A stretch of DNA of 64,000 nucleotides from Mucilaginibacter endophyticus (GTDB taxonomy: Bacteria > Bacteroidota > Bacteroidia > Sphingobacteriales > Sphingobacteriaceae). The position numbers and the translations under genes are program-made. Shown in pieces: positions 33,041 to 42,668 of this stretch; positions within the stretch are counted from its first letter, which is position 1; each line of letters opens with the position of its first letter. Location: positions 744,001 to 808,000 of the forward strand of contig NZ_QPCG01000002.1 of NCBI RefSeq assembly GCF_003351025.1, written 5' to 3'. A model generated the notes under the pieces. It was not told where the DNA came from. It made no database searches and saw only the letters and a program-made list of their open reading frames with translations.

Positions 33041-33071
33041 AAACGGCCATGCTAACTTAGCATGACCGTTT
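33041..33071 (-). terminator. Intrinsic terminator of the RND efflux operon
   Basis: AAACGG-n-CATGCTAA and TTAGCATG-n-CCGTTT form a long stem with one internal mismatch and a 1-2 nt loop. On the minus strand a run of T follows directly. It lies 21 nt after the RND transporter stop. Confidence 0.88.
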
Positions 33072-33091
33072 CTATATTTATTAGCTTTATT

Positions 33092-36000
33092 TTAAACTGC
33101 TTCTGGTTCTAACACCGCTGCGTGTTTAGGTTCAACTGATTTTTTGCCGAACAACCTTGCTTTAAGATTATAGCGGATCAGGTATAAACAAGGTACAAGT
33201 ATCAGTGTAATAACCGTAGCAAACCCTAAACCAAAAATCATTGTCCATGCTAACGGGCCCCAGAAAGCAACGTTATCGCCACCAAAGTGGATGTGCGGTT
33301 CAAAATGGGTAAACAAGCCAACAAAGTCGATATTGAAACCAACAGCCAGCGGTATCAAACCTAAAATGGCGGCAGTGGCGGTAAGTAATACCGGTGTCAT
33401 ACGTGTATGACCGGCTTCAACTACTGCATCATGGATACTCACGCCCTGCTCAAGCAGCATATCGGTAAATTCAACCAATAAGATACCATTACGAACAACC
33501 ACACCCGCTAAAGCGATGATACCAACACCGGTCATTACGATAGACATAGTCATGCCGAATACACTAACACCCAGCAATACACCTATGATACTAAAGAAGA
33601 TCTCACTAATGATGATAAGCGTTTTACCGATTGAGTTGAACTGGATCATCAAAATAACCAGGATCAATCCGAATGATACAGCAAGTGCCGATAGCAGGAA
33701 GGTCATGGCCTCCATCTGGTCTTCCTGTCCACCGCCCTGACGAATAGTCACATTATCCGGCCTCTTAAAGTTATTTATCGCTTTAAGGATATTGGCATTA
33801 ACCTCGTTAGGATTATTTGGCTTAATTACATTTGAGCCAAGCGTTAACACCCTACGCTGTTGTTTACGTTTAATATTACTGTAAGTGGTGGTATAGCGCA
33901 CATCAGTGAAAGCCGATATTGGCACCTGGCGTATCGCGCCACTCATGGCCATATCACGGTATGTAATTTTCAGGTTTTTGATCTCATCAATATTACTACG
34001 CTGACTTGGCAATGTTCTTACCATGATTTTATAGTCGTCCTCGCGGGTATTGCGGAAATCGGCTGCCTTCCAACCATAAATTGCGGTAAACAGGTTTTGA
34101 TTGATTTGCTGAGAAGATACTCCCTCACGGTTAGCACGCTCACGATCTATATCAAACACAATTTCTGGCTTATCACTTTGCACGTCGGCAATCAGGTTTT
34201 CGATACCGGCAATATTTTGCTTAGCCAAATAACTTTTAAGCCTGTTACCGGTAGCAACCAGCGTATCCAGGTTATCACCCACTATCTCAATACTGATATC
34301 TTTTTGTACCGGAGGACCGCTGCTCTCCTGTGCAACAGCTATTTTTGCACCGGGAATCCCTTGTACAGCCGCACGGATGTTGGCTAATACCTTTTTAGTA
34401 TCCTTACCATTACGCTTACCAAATTCAACAAACGCTACGGTAACCTTACCTTTATTTTCATAATCGCCCTGATCTTCATCAGTAGGATCGGTAACCCCTT
34501 TAGTTACGTTTGAAATAACTGACGACACGATATCCTTATCAGGCTCAACTACTTGTGCAACGCGCTTTTCAATCTGTTTGGTTACTTCATTGGTGTAAGC
34601 CTGATCGGTACCGATAGGTAAAGTAATGTACACATAAGCAAAGTTAGGGTCGCCCGATGGAAAAAACTCGGGCGTTTTACCCCGTACGGCCATCAGGAAA
34701 ATCGCAAAAATAAATAAGCCGATAGTTCCGACCAGAACGGTTACCGGCCTGCGTACAGCACGTTCAAGCCATTTCGCATACCAGTTTTGAAATTTAGGCC
34801 AGGCATTTTTCTGGAACCTATCAATAACACGCAGCAGGAAGAAATGGTTAATCAGGTATAATACCATGATCAGCACCATCAGGTTTCCAATACCAACGTT
34901 CATCAGATAGCCAATAACTGCTGCAATTGCCAAAAATATCATGGCCCTTTTTGTAGGCCTGTCAAACTTGGGATGATCATGCTCTCCATCATGATGTGGC
35001 CTCATAAAATCAACCGCGAATACCGGGTTAATGATATAAGCAACCACCAACGATGCCAGCAAAGTGATGATCAACGTAATTGGCAGGAAGAACATGAAAT
35101 GTCCGATCAAACTGTTCCAGAAAGCCAGAGGTACAAACGGAGCCAAAGTAGTCATGGTACCTGAAAATACAGGAAGGAACACCTCACCTGCGGCCATTTT
35201 AGCCGCCTCTTTAATTGGCACCTTACCATTGGCAAAAATACGGTGTGTATTCTCAATCACCACAATGGCGTCGTCCACCACAATACCCAGCGCCAGCAAG
35301 AACGAGAATAGCACGATCATGTTGAGCGTAAATCCAATTGCAGGCATTACCAGGAAGGCAATAAAACATGACAACGGTACAGATAATGCCACGAAAATGG
35401 CATTGGTTGTGCCCATAAAAAACATCAGGATAACGGTAACCAAAAGGAAACCGATAACGATGGTGTTAATTAAGTCGTTAAGCGTTGTACGTGTTTTATC
35501 TGATTGATCGCCGGTAACAACAATATCGAGGCCTTTAGGGAAAACTGTTTTCTGCTTTAGCTTGATCAACTCGTTGATCTTATCAGAAGCTTCAATCAGG
35601 TTTTCTCCGGCCCTTTTACTCACGTTAAGGGTAATTACATTTTTGAAGTTAGGATTATCATTGCTTTTTAACCTTGCATAACTTTCCTGTTCTAAAAATG
35701 AATCTTTAACCTCGGCAATATCCCGCAAATAAACAGCCTGCCCTTTAGGGTTACGGATCACCATGGCAGCCACTTCATCGGCATTTTTAAAATCCTGCTT
35801 AATATCAATGGTTCTGCGAACGCCGTCGGTTTTAGCAGTACCTGTTGATGACAATATATTTTCGTAACCAATGGCTGTACTAATGTCCGGCAGGCTTAGT
35901 TGCGCGGCAGCCATCTTGTTCATATCAACATTAACCTGTATTTCAGGAGTTAAAGCACCTACCTCATCAACTTTTGAAATCTCCTTATAGCTTTCAATTT

Positions 36001-36514
36001 CATCTTTTAATATATCGGCATACTCTTTCAATTTTTTCAGATCATAATTACCTGAAATGTTGATATATAAAATAGGCAGATCGGCAACGTTAATATCCGA
36101 AACAACAGGATCGGTATAATTATTATCATTTTGCGGGAGATCCTTCTTGGCTTGGTCAATCTTATCCTTTACGTCTATTTTTGCATCCTTGATATCAATA
36201 TTAGCCTGAAATTCGGCTGTAATAATAGAAACGTTTTGAACCGAGTTTGAGGTTACTTTCTTTAATCCCTTTAAGGATTTCAGCTGCTTTTCTATCTGGC
36301 GTGTTACCAGGTTCTCAATATTTTGCGGAGACTGACCGGCAAAGGTTGTTGTAATAAATACTTTCGATTGCGCTATATCCGGAAAGTTTTCCTTAGGCAA
36401 GCGGTTATAACTTACAAGGCCAAGCACCGTGATCAGGAACATGAGCACATAAATGGCCGTTTTGTTATCAATGGCCCAACTTGATGGGCCGAATTCTTTC
36501 TTTACATCTTTCAT
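33092..36514 (-). CDS. RND-family efflux transporter (AcrB/HAE1-like inner-membrane pump)
   Basis: The 1140-residue protein has the RND plan of 12 membrane helices and two large periplasmic loops. It opens with SSWAIDNKTAIYVLMFLITV and shows ENFPDIAQSKVFITTTFAGQ (porter domain) and the proton-relay helix LGIVVDDAIVVIENTHRIFA with its paired Asp. VGIIALAGVVVRNGILLVEF is the matching helix of the second half. A His/Asp-rich cytoplasmic insert (HHDGEHDHPKFDRP) lies between the halves. It pumps drugs or other hydrophobic compounds out with the adaptor and TolC genes upstream; the absence of heavy-metal motifs argues against CzcA. It is the last gene of the tetR-tolC-acrA-acrB order. Confidence 0.93.
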   Translation of the reverse strand: MKDVKKEFGPSSWAIDNKTAIYVLMFLITVLGLVSYNRLPKENFPDIAQSKVFITTTFAGQSPQNIENLVTRQIEKQLKSLKGLKKVTSNSVQNVSIITAEFQANIDIKDAKIDVKDKIDQAKKDLPQNDNNYTDPVVSDINVADLPILYINISGNYDLKKLKEYADILKDEIESYKEISKVDEVGALTPEIQVNVDMNKMAAAQLSLPDISTAIGYENILSSTGTAKTDGVRRTIDIKQDFKNADEVAAMVIRNPKGQAVYLRDIAEVKDSFLEQESYARLKSNDNPNFKNVITLNVSKRAGENLIEASDKINELIKLKQKTVFPKGLDIVVTGDQSDKTRTTLNDLINTIVIGFLLVTVILMFFMGTTNAIFVALSVPLSCFIAFLVMPAIGFTLNMIVLFSFLLALGIVVDDAIVVIENTHRIFANGKVPIKEAAKMAAGEVFLPVFSGTMTTLAPFVPLAFWNSLIGHFMFFLPITLIITLLASLVVAYIINPVFAVDFMRPHHDGEHDHPKFDRPTKRAMIFLAIAAVIGYLMNVGIGNLMVLIMVLYLINHFFLLRVIDRFQKNAWPKFQNWYAKWLERAVRRPVTVLVGTIGLFIFAIFLMAVRGKTPEFFPSGDPNFAYVYITLPIGTDQAYTNEVTKQIEKRVAQVVEPDKDIVSSVISNVTKGVTDPTDEDQGDYENKGKVTVAFVEFGKRNGKDTKKVLANIRAAVQGIPGAKIAVAQESSGPPVQKDISIEIVGDNLDTLVATGNRLKSYLAKQNIAGIENLIADVQSDKPEIVFDIDRERANREGVSSQQINQNLFTAIYGWKAADFRNTREDDYKIMVRTLPSQRSNIDEIKNLKITYRDMAMSGAIRQVPISAFTDVRYTTTYSNIKRKQQRRVLTLGSNVIKPNNPNEVNANILKAINNFKRPDNVTIRQGGGQEDQMEAMTFLLSALAVSFGLILVILMIQFNSIGKTLIIISEIFFSIIGVLLGVSVFGMTMSIVMTGVGIIALAGVVVRNGILLVEFTDMLLEQGVSIHDAVVEAGHTRMTPVLLTATAAILGLIPLAVGFNIDFVGLFTHFEPHIHFGGDNVAFWGPLAWTMIFGLGFATVITLILVPCLYLIRYNLKARLFGKKSVEPKHAAVLEPEAV

Positions 36515-36539
36515 AATGAACAGATCAATTGGTTAATAA

Positions 36540-37649
36540 CTAATTGGCCGATTGAACAACTTTGACTTTATCGCCGTCTTCAACCTCTGTTGCGCCTTCA
36601 ACTATCAATTGGTCGCCGGCTTTCAAACCTGATAATATCTCGGTTTGGCCGCCATAAGTAATACCCGATTTTACATTTACCTGTTTTGCAATACCGTTCT
36701 GATTTACAAACACATGGTCGCCGGTTTCTGATTTCTGTACCGCTTTTACAGGTACAGAGATGGTGTTATTTTTTGAATAGTCGGCGATTTTTAAAATGGC
36801 GGTCATGTTAGGGCGCAGTGTGCTGCGTACCGGCAGTTTAATCTCAACACCAAAACTACGTGATGTAGCATCAATAGCTTTAGCGGCAAAAGTTACTTTA
36901 GTAACCAATGAATCGTTAGCATCCGGAATTAAGATCTTAACATCGTTACCGGTGTTTACGCTGCTCGCATATGATTCGGGAACATCAGCCTTTACTTTTA
37001 AAACATCAGCATTAACAATACGGATACCGGTTTGCCCCGGTGTCGCACTCTGCCCGAGTTTCAGGTCCATTTGATCTACAGTACCGTTTATAGGTGATAT
37101 GATACGATACAGGGCAGATTGCTTTTTTAATGAGGCCAAAGCTTTTTGGCTGCTTTGTAATGTAGTTTGAGCCTGAAGATATTGCACTTCGGTGCCTATT
37201 TTTTGATCCCACAGGTTTTTCTGACGATCAAATAATTGCTGGTTTAAACTCACCTGGGCTTCGCTTTGAGCGATGTTTTGCTGCATAACGCTATTATCAA
37301 GCTGTGCAAGGATCTGACCCTTGCTTACATGTTGGCCTGGTTTTACATAAAGCGCGGTAATGGCAGCCTGCATTTGCGGATAGGCAGTAACGTTATCCTG
37401 CGCATCTATTTTACCCTGTATTTGAACGTAGTTGGTAAAATTGCCCATTTTCACTTCAGCAACACTTACGTCGGTGCTCTTGGCCGAATCGGTAGTGCCC
37501 ATTTCAGACTGCAGCTTCTCAATTTTTGAATTGATATCTGATTGCTGCTTTTTAAGATCGGCCAGCTCGGCCTTTTTATCTTTAGGCTTACTTGAGCAGG
37601 CCGCAAGTAAAACCAGGAATGGTATGTATATAAATTTTTTCATTTTCAT
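36540..37649 (-). CDS. RND periplasmic adaptor lipoprotein (HlyD/AcrA family)
   Basis: The 369-residue protein has a lipoprotein signal (FLVLLAACSSK, lipidated Cys19) and a coiled-coil stretch right after it (LADLKKQQSDINSKIEKLQS). The usual adaptor domains follow: lipoyl-like (ALYVKPGQHVSKGQILAQLD), alpha-hairpin (about 125-165) and beta barrel (LGQSATPGQTGIRIVNADVL). It links the inner-membrane pump to the outer-membrane channel. The additional N-terminal coiled coil is common in Bacteroidota adaptors. Gaps of 25-27 nt on both sides show an operon. Confidence 0.92.
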   Translation of the reverse strand: MKMKKFIYIPFLVLLAACSSKPKDKKAELADLKKQQSDINSKIEKLQSEMGTTDSAKSTDVSVAEVKMGNFTNYVQIQGKIDAQDNVTAYPQMQAAITALYVKPGQHVSKGQILAQLDNSVMQQNIAQSEAQVSLNQQLFDRQKNLWDQKIGTEVQYLQAQTTLQSSQKALASLKKQSALYRIISPINGTVDQMDLKLGQSATPGQTGIRIVNADVLKVKADVPESYASSVNTGNDVKILIPDANDSLVTKVTFAAKAIDATSRSFGVEIKLPVRSTLRPNMTAILKIADYSKNNTISVPVKAVQKSETGDHVFVNQNGIAKQVNVKSGITYGGQTEILSGLKAGDQLIVEGATEVEDGDKVKVVQSAN

Positions 37650-37676
37650 TGTTATATAGTGAGTTTAGTGTTGTTA

Positions 37677-39029
37677 TTATTTAATTCGTCCGTAAGCTTT
37701 GTCAAGGTCAACTTTACTAACCAGGGCATCATAAAGGCCTTGTATGTATTTATTATCGGCATCTTCAAGCCCTGTTTGCGCTTGCGTAACCTCAATACTT
37801 GAACCTACACCCTGCTGATATTTTATTTTTGAAACACGCAATACTTCCTGCGCAAGGGTTTGATTACGTTTTTGGTTATTAAGCGACTGCAAACCATTTA
37901 CATAAGTAACATGCGCCTGGTTAGCCTGTAGCTTTAAGCCGTTTTTAGCATTCTCCAAATCATTTTGTGATTTAAGTACGGCTATTTTTGATTGCCTGAT
38001 CTGGTTAACACGCTGAAGACCACTAAATATGGGTACGTTTAAAGTTAAACCAACGTAACTCGACGGAAAGCTCATTTTATACAAGTTACTAAAATTATTG
38101 TCCTGATATGATGAGGTATAAGCCGCGTTAGCTTTAAGCGACGGCAGAGAAAGCGATTTTTGACGTTTCAGGTCCAGTTGCTTAAGGTCGACATTAGTCT
38201 CGGCTAAATTGTACTCGATGCGGTTGTGGTAAAACGCGGTATCGGCAGCAAGATCGGCTGTATTGTCTTCAAGTTTGATATCTTCAAGTTTATCCTTCAA
38301 ACTAAGCGCATATTCAATGGGCATACCCATCTGAAATTTAAGTACCTGGTAATTTAAAGCCAGTAAACGAATGGTGTTTTCGCGGCTCGTAACTAAGTTA
38401 TTGTACTGAACAACAATACGGTCAACATCAATTTTTTCAACAAAACCCTGCTTGTTTTGCTGCGTGGTTTCATCCATTTGCTGCTTTAGCTGAGCAATAT
38501 TGGCATTCAATAATCTCAACTGCTCATTGCTAACCAAAACTTGGTAATAAGCTTTGGTAACATTAACGTTAGCCTCAATTCTTGAACGGATATGACTACG
38601 GATAGAAAGTTCCTTATATGTTTTAGACGCCTTTAAACCAACAAGATAGCTACCATCAAATAAAATCTGGTTAGCATTTACCCCAAAGCTCGACTGGTAT
38701 TTAACACCGAACTGAATAGGAACAAAAGTACCGGCCGGCTGTCCAAAAAACTCACCGGGCAATAACGTGGTCGGGATTTTCAAGTAATCCTGAAAGGATG
38801 CTGTACCGGTTACCTGGGGCAAGCCAATACCAGTGGTTTCCTTAACTTTATACTCGGCGCTTTTGATATCAAGTTTGGCATTAACTACCGAATCCTGATG
38901 CTCATAGGCATAGTTAACACAATCCTCAACAGTAAAGTTAAAGGTTTGTACATTGGGCGCAGCCTCCTGCCCAAAGCTTTTAAAAGCTATGGCACAAATT
39001 GCAGCTGCCGTGAAGAATAGATATTTCAT
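37677..39029 (-). CDS. TolC-family outer-membrane efflux protein
   Basis: The 450-residue protein has a signal peptide (KYLFFTAAAICAIAFKSFGQ) and two OEP repeats with long helices (LKQQMDETTQQNKQGFVEKI; NDLENAKNGLKLQANQAHV) as in TolC trimers. The ATG at 39029 directly starts the signal peptide, so it is preferred over an upstream in-frame codon at 39077. It forms the exit duct of the tripartite pump. It lies 77 nt after the TetR gene. Confidence 0.92.
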   Translation of the reverse strand: MKYLFFTAAAICAIAFKSFGQEAAPNVQTFNFTVEDCVNYAYEHQDSVVNAKLDIKSAEYKVKETTGIGLPQVTGTASFQDYLKIPTTLLPGEFFGQPAGTFVPIQFGVKYQSSFGVNANQILFDGSYLVGLKASKTYKELSIRSHIRSRIEANVNVTKAYYQVLVSNEQLRLLNANIAQLKQQMDETTQQNKQGFVEKIDVDRIVVQYNNLVTSRENTIRLLALNYQVLKFQMGMPIEYALSLKDKLEDIKLEDNTADLAADTAFYHNRIEYNLAETNVDLKQLDLKRQKSLSLPSLKANAAYTSSYQDNNFSNLYKMSFPSSYVGLTLNVPIFSGLQRVNQIRQSKIAVLKSQNDLENAKNGLKLQANQAHVTYVNGLQSLNNQKRNQTLAQEVLRVSKIKYQQGVGSSIEVTQAQTGLEDADNKYIQGLYDALVSKVDLDKAYGRIK

Positions 39030-39106
39030 TATATATGTTGTGATTGAGTGATTTAATTTAACTGGTACAAATTTCATGCAGTTAGTGACAACCTTATGTC
39101 AGCATG

Positions 39107-39718
39107 TTATTCATTATCAATATTCTTATACTCGTTAAGCAGTTTGTACCCTTCAATGGTACAAATGCCATAATTAAAGTGATCTAAAAACTGAACCTGC
39201 ACTTTCCAGGGACTAAAATCCCTTACCGGAAAAATGGATGTATTAAAGCCCAGTTCTACCTGGTTAACCCGCATCCGTGCTATAATGCGTACGTCAATGT
39301 CTTTACGGATATACCCCTGTCCCATTCCCTTGATCAGCAGCTCTTCCATTTTCTGGATCAATATTTCGGATTTGAATTTTTGAAAATCGTTCCAGGCTTC
39401 GGGATGATACTTTTGCAAATCGTGGATAACTATCGGGTTGATCCTTGAAAAGATCTCTTCCGAGCATTTGGTCATATTGATCATCTCCTCAATCACATTA
39501 GCTGACTTGCTGATGATATCATTCATTTGATCCTCATCTTCCTTCAGCTTCTGTTTAGTGAGCGCTACTACCAGTTCATTTTTATCCTTAAAAAACTGGT
39601 AAATGGTTTTTTTTGACATACCCAGATGCCTGGCAATATCATCCATGGTGATACTTTTGATACCTGCGGTTAAAAACAGGTCCTCGGCGCCTTTTATAAT
39701 TCTTTCGGTTTGACTCAT
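39107..39718 (-). CDS. TetR-family regulator of the RND operon
   Basis: The 203-residue protein has a TetR helix-turn-helix at residues about 5-50 (AGIKSITMDDIARHLGMSKK, TIYQFFKDKNELV) and a helical C-terminal domain. It is the first gene of the efflux operon, so it probably represses its own transcript and that of the pump until a ligand binds. A 28-bp inverted repeat just upstream (39741-39768) is the likely operator. Confidence 0.9.
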   Translation of the reverse strand: MSQTERIIKGAEDLFLTAGIKSITMDDIARHLGMSKKTIYQFFKDKNELVVALTKQKLKEDEDQMNDIISKSANVIEEMINMTKCSEEIFSRINPIVIHDLQKYHPEAWNDFQKFKSEILIQKMEELLIKGMGQGYIRKDIDVRIIARMRVNQVELGFNTSIFPVRDFSPWKVQVQFLDHFNYGICTIEGYKLLNEYKNIDNE

Positions 39719-39740
39719 TGACTTTCCGGGTCAAAACTAA

Positions 39741-39768
39741 GGAAACATTTTTTGAATAAAAAGTTTCC
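39741..39768. promoter_or_regulatory. Probable TetR operator of the efflux operon
   Basis: GGAAAC (39741-39746) and GTTTCC (39763-39768) form the ends of a repeat whose inner part is T-rich on one side and A-rich on the other, extending the symmetry. It lies 23 bp before the TetR start codon, placing it over the expected promoter. Confidence 0.65.
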
Positions 39769-39888
39769 ATTCATTTTTACTTTTTCATTACAAATATTTG
39801 TTCGTTTTTAAAATTCATTTAATTATTGCTTGTTATACAGCGGTTTATTTGCGAAGCTTTTAATCTGCCTTAGGCCATCAAAAATGAT

Positions 39889-39896
39889 TACCTTTG
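39889..39896 (+). promoter_or_regulatory. -7 promoter box of purB
   Basis: TACCTTTG matches TAnnTTTG completely and lies 31 nt before the purB ATG. No clear TTTG is present at the -33 position. Confidence 0.6.
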
Positions 39897-39927
39897 CAAA
39901 AATTTTCATCCACTCTCTTTTTAATAT

Positions 39928-41271
39928 ATGACGCTTACTTCACTTTCAGCGATCTCGCCTATTGATGGCCGTTATAGAAACACCACTGCCGAACTTGCCG
40001 CATACTTTTCAGAATATGCCCTTATCAAGTACCGTGTATTTGTTGAGATAGAGTATTTTATAGCACTTGCCGAATACCCACTACCTCAGTTACAAGCATT
40101 TGATAAAAATCTATCAGAAAAGTTACGCGACATTTACAGAAATTTTTCGGAAGATGACGCTGAAAGTATCAAAGTGATTGAAAAAACGACAAATCACGAT
40201 GTTAAAGCCGTTGAGTATTTCATTAAAAAGGAGTTTGATAAATTAGGCCTGGAGCCGTTCAAAGAGTTTATTCACTTTGGCCTTACCTCGCAGGATATTA
40301 ATAATACTGCCATCCCATACACATTTAAACTGGCTTTAAATAACAGCTATTACCCTGCTATTACTGACCTGGTTAGCATCCTGAAAGCATTTGCTGCCGA
40401 TTGGGAAAATGTTCCTTTGCTGGCGCATACCCACGGTCAGCCGGCTTCACCAACCCGCCTGGGTAAGGAAATCCTGGTTTTTGTTGAGCGCCTTGAAGCC
40501 CAGCTTGAATTGCTGAAACCTATCCCAAATTCGGCTAAGTTTGGCGGCGCTACCGGTAATTTCAACGCGCATAACATCGCTTATCCTGCCATCGACTGGA
40601 AAGCGTTCGGCAATAATTTCGTTAACAACATTTTAGGGTTGAAGCGTTCTCAGTTTACTACCCAAATTGAGCACTATGATAATTTTGCCGCGCAATGCGA
40701 TGCCCTAAAACGCATTAACAATATCCTGATTGATCTTGACCGTGATATGTGGACTTATATCTCCATGAATTACTTTAAACAAAAGATCAAAGCCGGCGAA
40801 GTTGGTTCATCGGCCATGCCACATAAGGTTAATCCTATCGATTTTGAAAACTCTGAAGGTAACCTGGGTATCGCCAATGCTTTATTTGAGCACCTTGCAG
40901 CTAAACTACCTATTTCAAGGCTACAGCGCGACCTTACCGACTCTACCGTATTAAGGAACATCGGCGTACCTTTTGCACATACATTGATCGCCATCAAATC
41001 AACCGTAAGGGGATTAAACAAACTGTTACTAAACACGGACGCAATCAATGCCGACCTTGAGGCTAACTGGCCGGTTGTCGCAGAAGCTATCCAAACCATA
41101 TTAAGGCGCGAAGCTTATCCTAACCCTTACGAAGCCCTGAAAGACCTTACCCGCACCAATCAACAAATCAACGCCACCACAATAGCGGAGTTTGTTGATA
41201 CGTTAAATGTAAGCGACGCCATTAAAGAGGAGATTAAAAAGATTACGCCTTTAAATTATACAGGCATTTAG
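39928..41271 (+). CDS. purB: Adenylosuccinate lyase
   Basis: The 447-residue protein belongs to the fumarase/aspartase superfamily, with the signature GSSAMPHKVNPIDFENSEGN carrying the flexible catalytic-Ser loop. Other marks are TSQDINNTAIPY, the His in LLAHTHGQPASPTRLGKE and LTDSTVLRNIGVPFAH. It releases fumarate from adenylosuccinate and from SAICAR in purine synthesis. The length and opening (LTSLSAISPIDGRYRNTT) fit the long PurB type of E. coli. It is monocistronic with its own promoter box and a hairpin at its end. Confidence 0.97.
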   Translation: MTLTSLSAISPIDGRYRNTTAELAAYFSEYALIKYRVFVEIEYFIALAEYPLPQLQAFDKNLSEKLRDIYRNFSEDDAESIKVIEKTTNHDVKAVEYFIKKEFDKLGLEPFKEFIHFGLTSQDINNTAIPYTFKLALNNSYYPAITDLVSILKAFAADWENVPLLAHTHGQPASPTRLGKEILVFVERLEAQLELLKPIPNSAKFGGATGNFNAHNIAYPAIDWKAFGNNFVNNILGLKRSQFTTQIEHYDNFAAQCDALKRINNILIDLDRDMWTYISMNYFKQKIKAGEVGSSAMPHKVNPIDFENSEGNLGIANALFEHLAAKLPISRLQRDLTDSTVLRNIGVPFAHTLIAIKSTVRGLNKLLLNTDAINADLEANWPVVAEAIQTILRREAYPNPYEALKDLTRTNQQINATTIAEFVDTLNVSDAIKEEIKKITPLNYTGI

Positions 41272-41307
41272 ATGCGCAGATGATATAATGTGCAAAACCT
41301 GCGCATC
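41271..41307 (+). terminator. Hairpin at the end of purB
   Basis: GATGCGCAG (41271-41279) and CTGCGCATC (41299-41307) pair perfectly and begin at the purB stop codon. The T run expected after an intrinsic terminator is missing. A second hairpin, AGCTTTT-5 nt-AAAAGCT (41336-41354), follows, so termination may be spread over both or the structures may protect the 3' end. Confidence 0.55.
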
Positions 41308-41394
41308 AAAGAAATGTCATAACAAAGTTTGAGGTAGCTTTTAATAAAAAAGCTCATTAAATTTGTTAATTAGATTGAATAAAAACACGAAACG

Positions 41395-41946
41395 ATGAAC
41401 ATCAACGTATATACCGAATTAACGCCTAACCCGGCAACTATGAAATTCATAGTTAACAAACTGCTTATTAATGGCAGCGTTGACTTCGCTACTAAGGAAA
41501 GTGCCGAAAAATCACCTTTTGCAAAAGAACTGTACAAGTTCTCGTTTGTAAACGGTGTTTTCTTTGCCAGCAATTTTGTAACCATTACCAAAACTGAAGG
41601 TAGTGACTGGGCAGATGTTGAGCCTATCATGAAAGAGTTTGTTAAAGGCGCTATCGAGTCTGAATTGAAGATCCAGTTAGAGGAAGAAGCCGAAGCAGGA
41701 AACTTTGAAGGCACCGAAACTGAAGTTAAAATTCAGCAGATCCTGCATGATTACGTTCGCCCGGCTGTTGAGCAAGATGGCGGCGCTATCACTTACCGCT
41801 CATTTAATGAAGGTATAGTAACCGTTGAACTTCGCGGTTCATGCAGCGGTTGCCCATCATCAACCGTAACCCTTAAAGCCGGCATCGAAAACCTGCTTAA
41901 ACGCATGGTACCTGAAGTTACCGAAGTGGTTTCTGAAGCATTATGA
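41395..41946 (+). CDS. Nfu/NifU-type iron-sulfur cluster carrier
   Basis: The 183-residue protein has an Nfu N-terminal domain (about 1-85; YTELTPNPATMKFIVNKLL, FVNGVFFASNFVTITK) and a NifU C-terminal domain (about 105-180). The CxxC cluster ligands lie in LRGSCSGCPSSTVTLKAGIE. It receives Fe-S clusters and delivers them to apo-enzymes in the cytoplasm. The linker is acidic (QLEEEAEAGNFEGTETEV). It is a single gene with a strong terminator. Confidence 0.93.
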   Translation: MNINVYTELTPNPATMKFIVNKLLINGSVDFATKESAEKSPFAKELYKFSFVNGVFFASNFVTITKTEGSDWADVEPIMKEFVKGAIESELKIQLEEEAEAGNFEGTETEVKIQQILHDYVRPAVEQDGGAITYRSFNEGIVTVELRGSCSGCPSSTVTLKAGIENLLKRMVPEVTEVVSEAL

Positions 41947-41982
41947 TATTGAAGATTGGGGTTTGAGCCCCTTTGCTTATCC

Positions 41983-42012
41983 AAAAGCCTTTCATGAAAA
42001 TGAGAGGCTTTT
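41983..42012 (+). terminator. Intrinsic terminator of the Nfu gene
   Basis: AAAAGCCT-n-TCAT and ATGA-n-AGGCTTTT pair with a 4-nt loop and one internal mismatch, followed by a T run. It lies 37 nt after the Nfu stop. Confidence 0.85.
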
Positions 42013-42029
42013 TTTATTAACTTTAATCA

Positions 42030-42632
42030 ATGTCATCAATCACACCAGTCCAATATTGCTTTCCATACTTTTTTGATGAATATGATTTCAGAAGCCTCAT
42101 TGAACAAATGGGTCTGCAATATAAGTTGAGCTTTGATACGAAAACAAGATTATTTAACTCGTTATCTATATTTAACCACCACAATTTCAACTTTTTCATT
42201 AATTGCTTTACGAATTTGATGTTTGATCAAAATGGCGATCTTATAATTTGGAAAACAGAAGAAGACGTGATTAATATTTCAAAAATAAAAACCAACTACG
42301 GGCTTATAAATAAAATTGATTTCACAATCGAATTAAAGGGGCTCCATGCGGGAAAAAATGAACTGGGCAACAATTATGGTCTATCAAATTTTGTAACTTA
42401 TGTTAGAAAAAGCAGTATTAATTATGATTTTGACTATGCTGAAAATTTCGCTATAGTAATTATCAATAATTCATCTATTGATATCATTCCATTTGATTGG
42501 TTCAATAAGAAGGGCGGCGATTACGGTTACGTTTGGCCAGCTACAGCTCAACTCAATTTAGGAACTTTTGAGTTAACCGGGAAAGGAATGCGAATGGAGA
42601 ACTTTTCAATTCAGCTGCATAATCAGATTTGA
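42030..42632 (+). CDS. Hypothetical AT-rich protein
   Basis: The 200-residue protein has no signal peptide or membrane helix and is rich in Phe, Asn and Ile (FNHHNFNFFINCFTNLMFD). The coding sequence is clearly more AT-rich than purB or Nfu beside it, which suggests recent arrival. It starts 18 nt after a terminator and ends before a convergent gene, so it is alone. I do not recognise the family. The compact size and composition resemble orphan immunity-type proteins, but this is only an impression. Confidence 0.6.
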   Translation: MSSITPVQYCFPYFFDEYDFRSLIEQMGLQYKLSFDTKTRLFNSLSIFNHHNFNFFINCFTNLMFDQNGDLIIWKTEEDVINISKIKTNYGLINKIDFTIELKGLHAGKNELGNNYGLSNFVTYVRKSSINYDFDYAENFAIVIINNSSIDIIPFDWFNKKGGDYGYVWPATAQLNLGTFELTGKGMRMENFSIQLHNQI

Positions 42633-42668
42633 AAACAAATTAGACAAACAAATGATTAAATATTTCCC

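Noticed and set aside
33860-34387. 175-codon plus-strand open frame
   Set aside because: It is antisense to the well-supported RND transporter gene and shows no domain.
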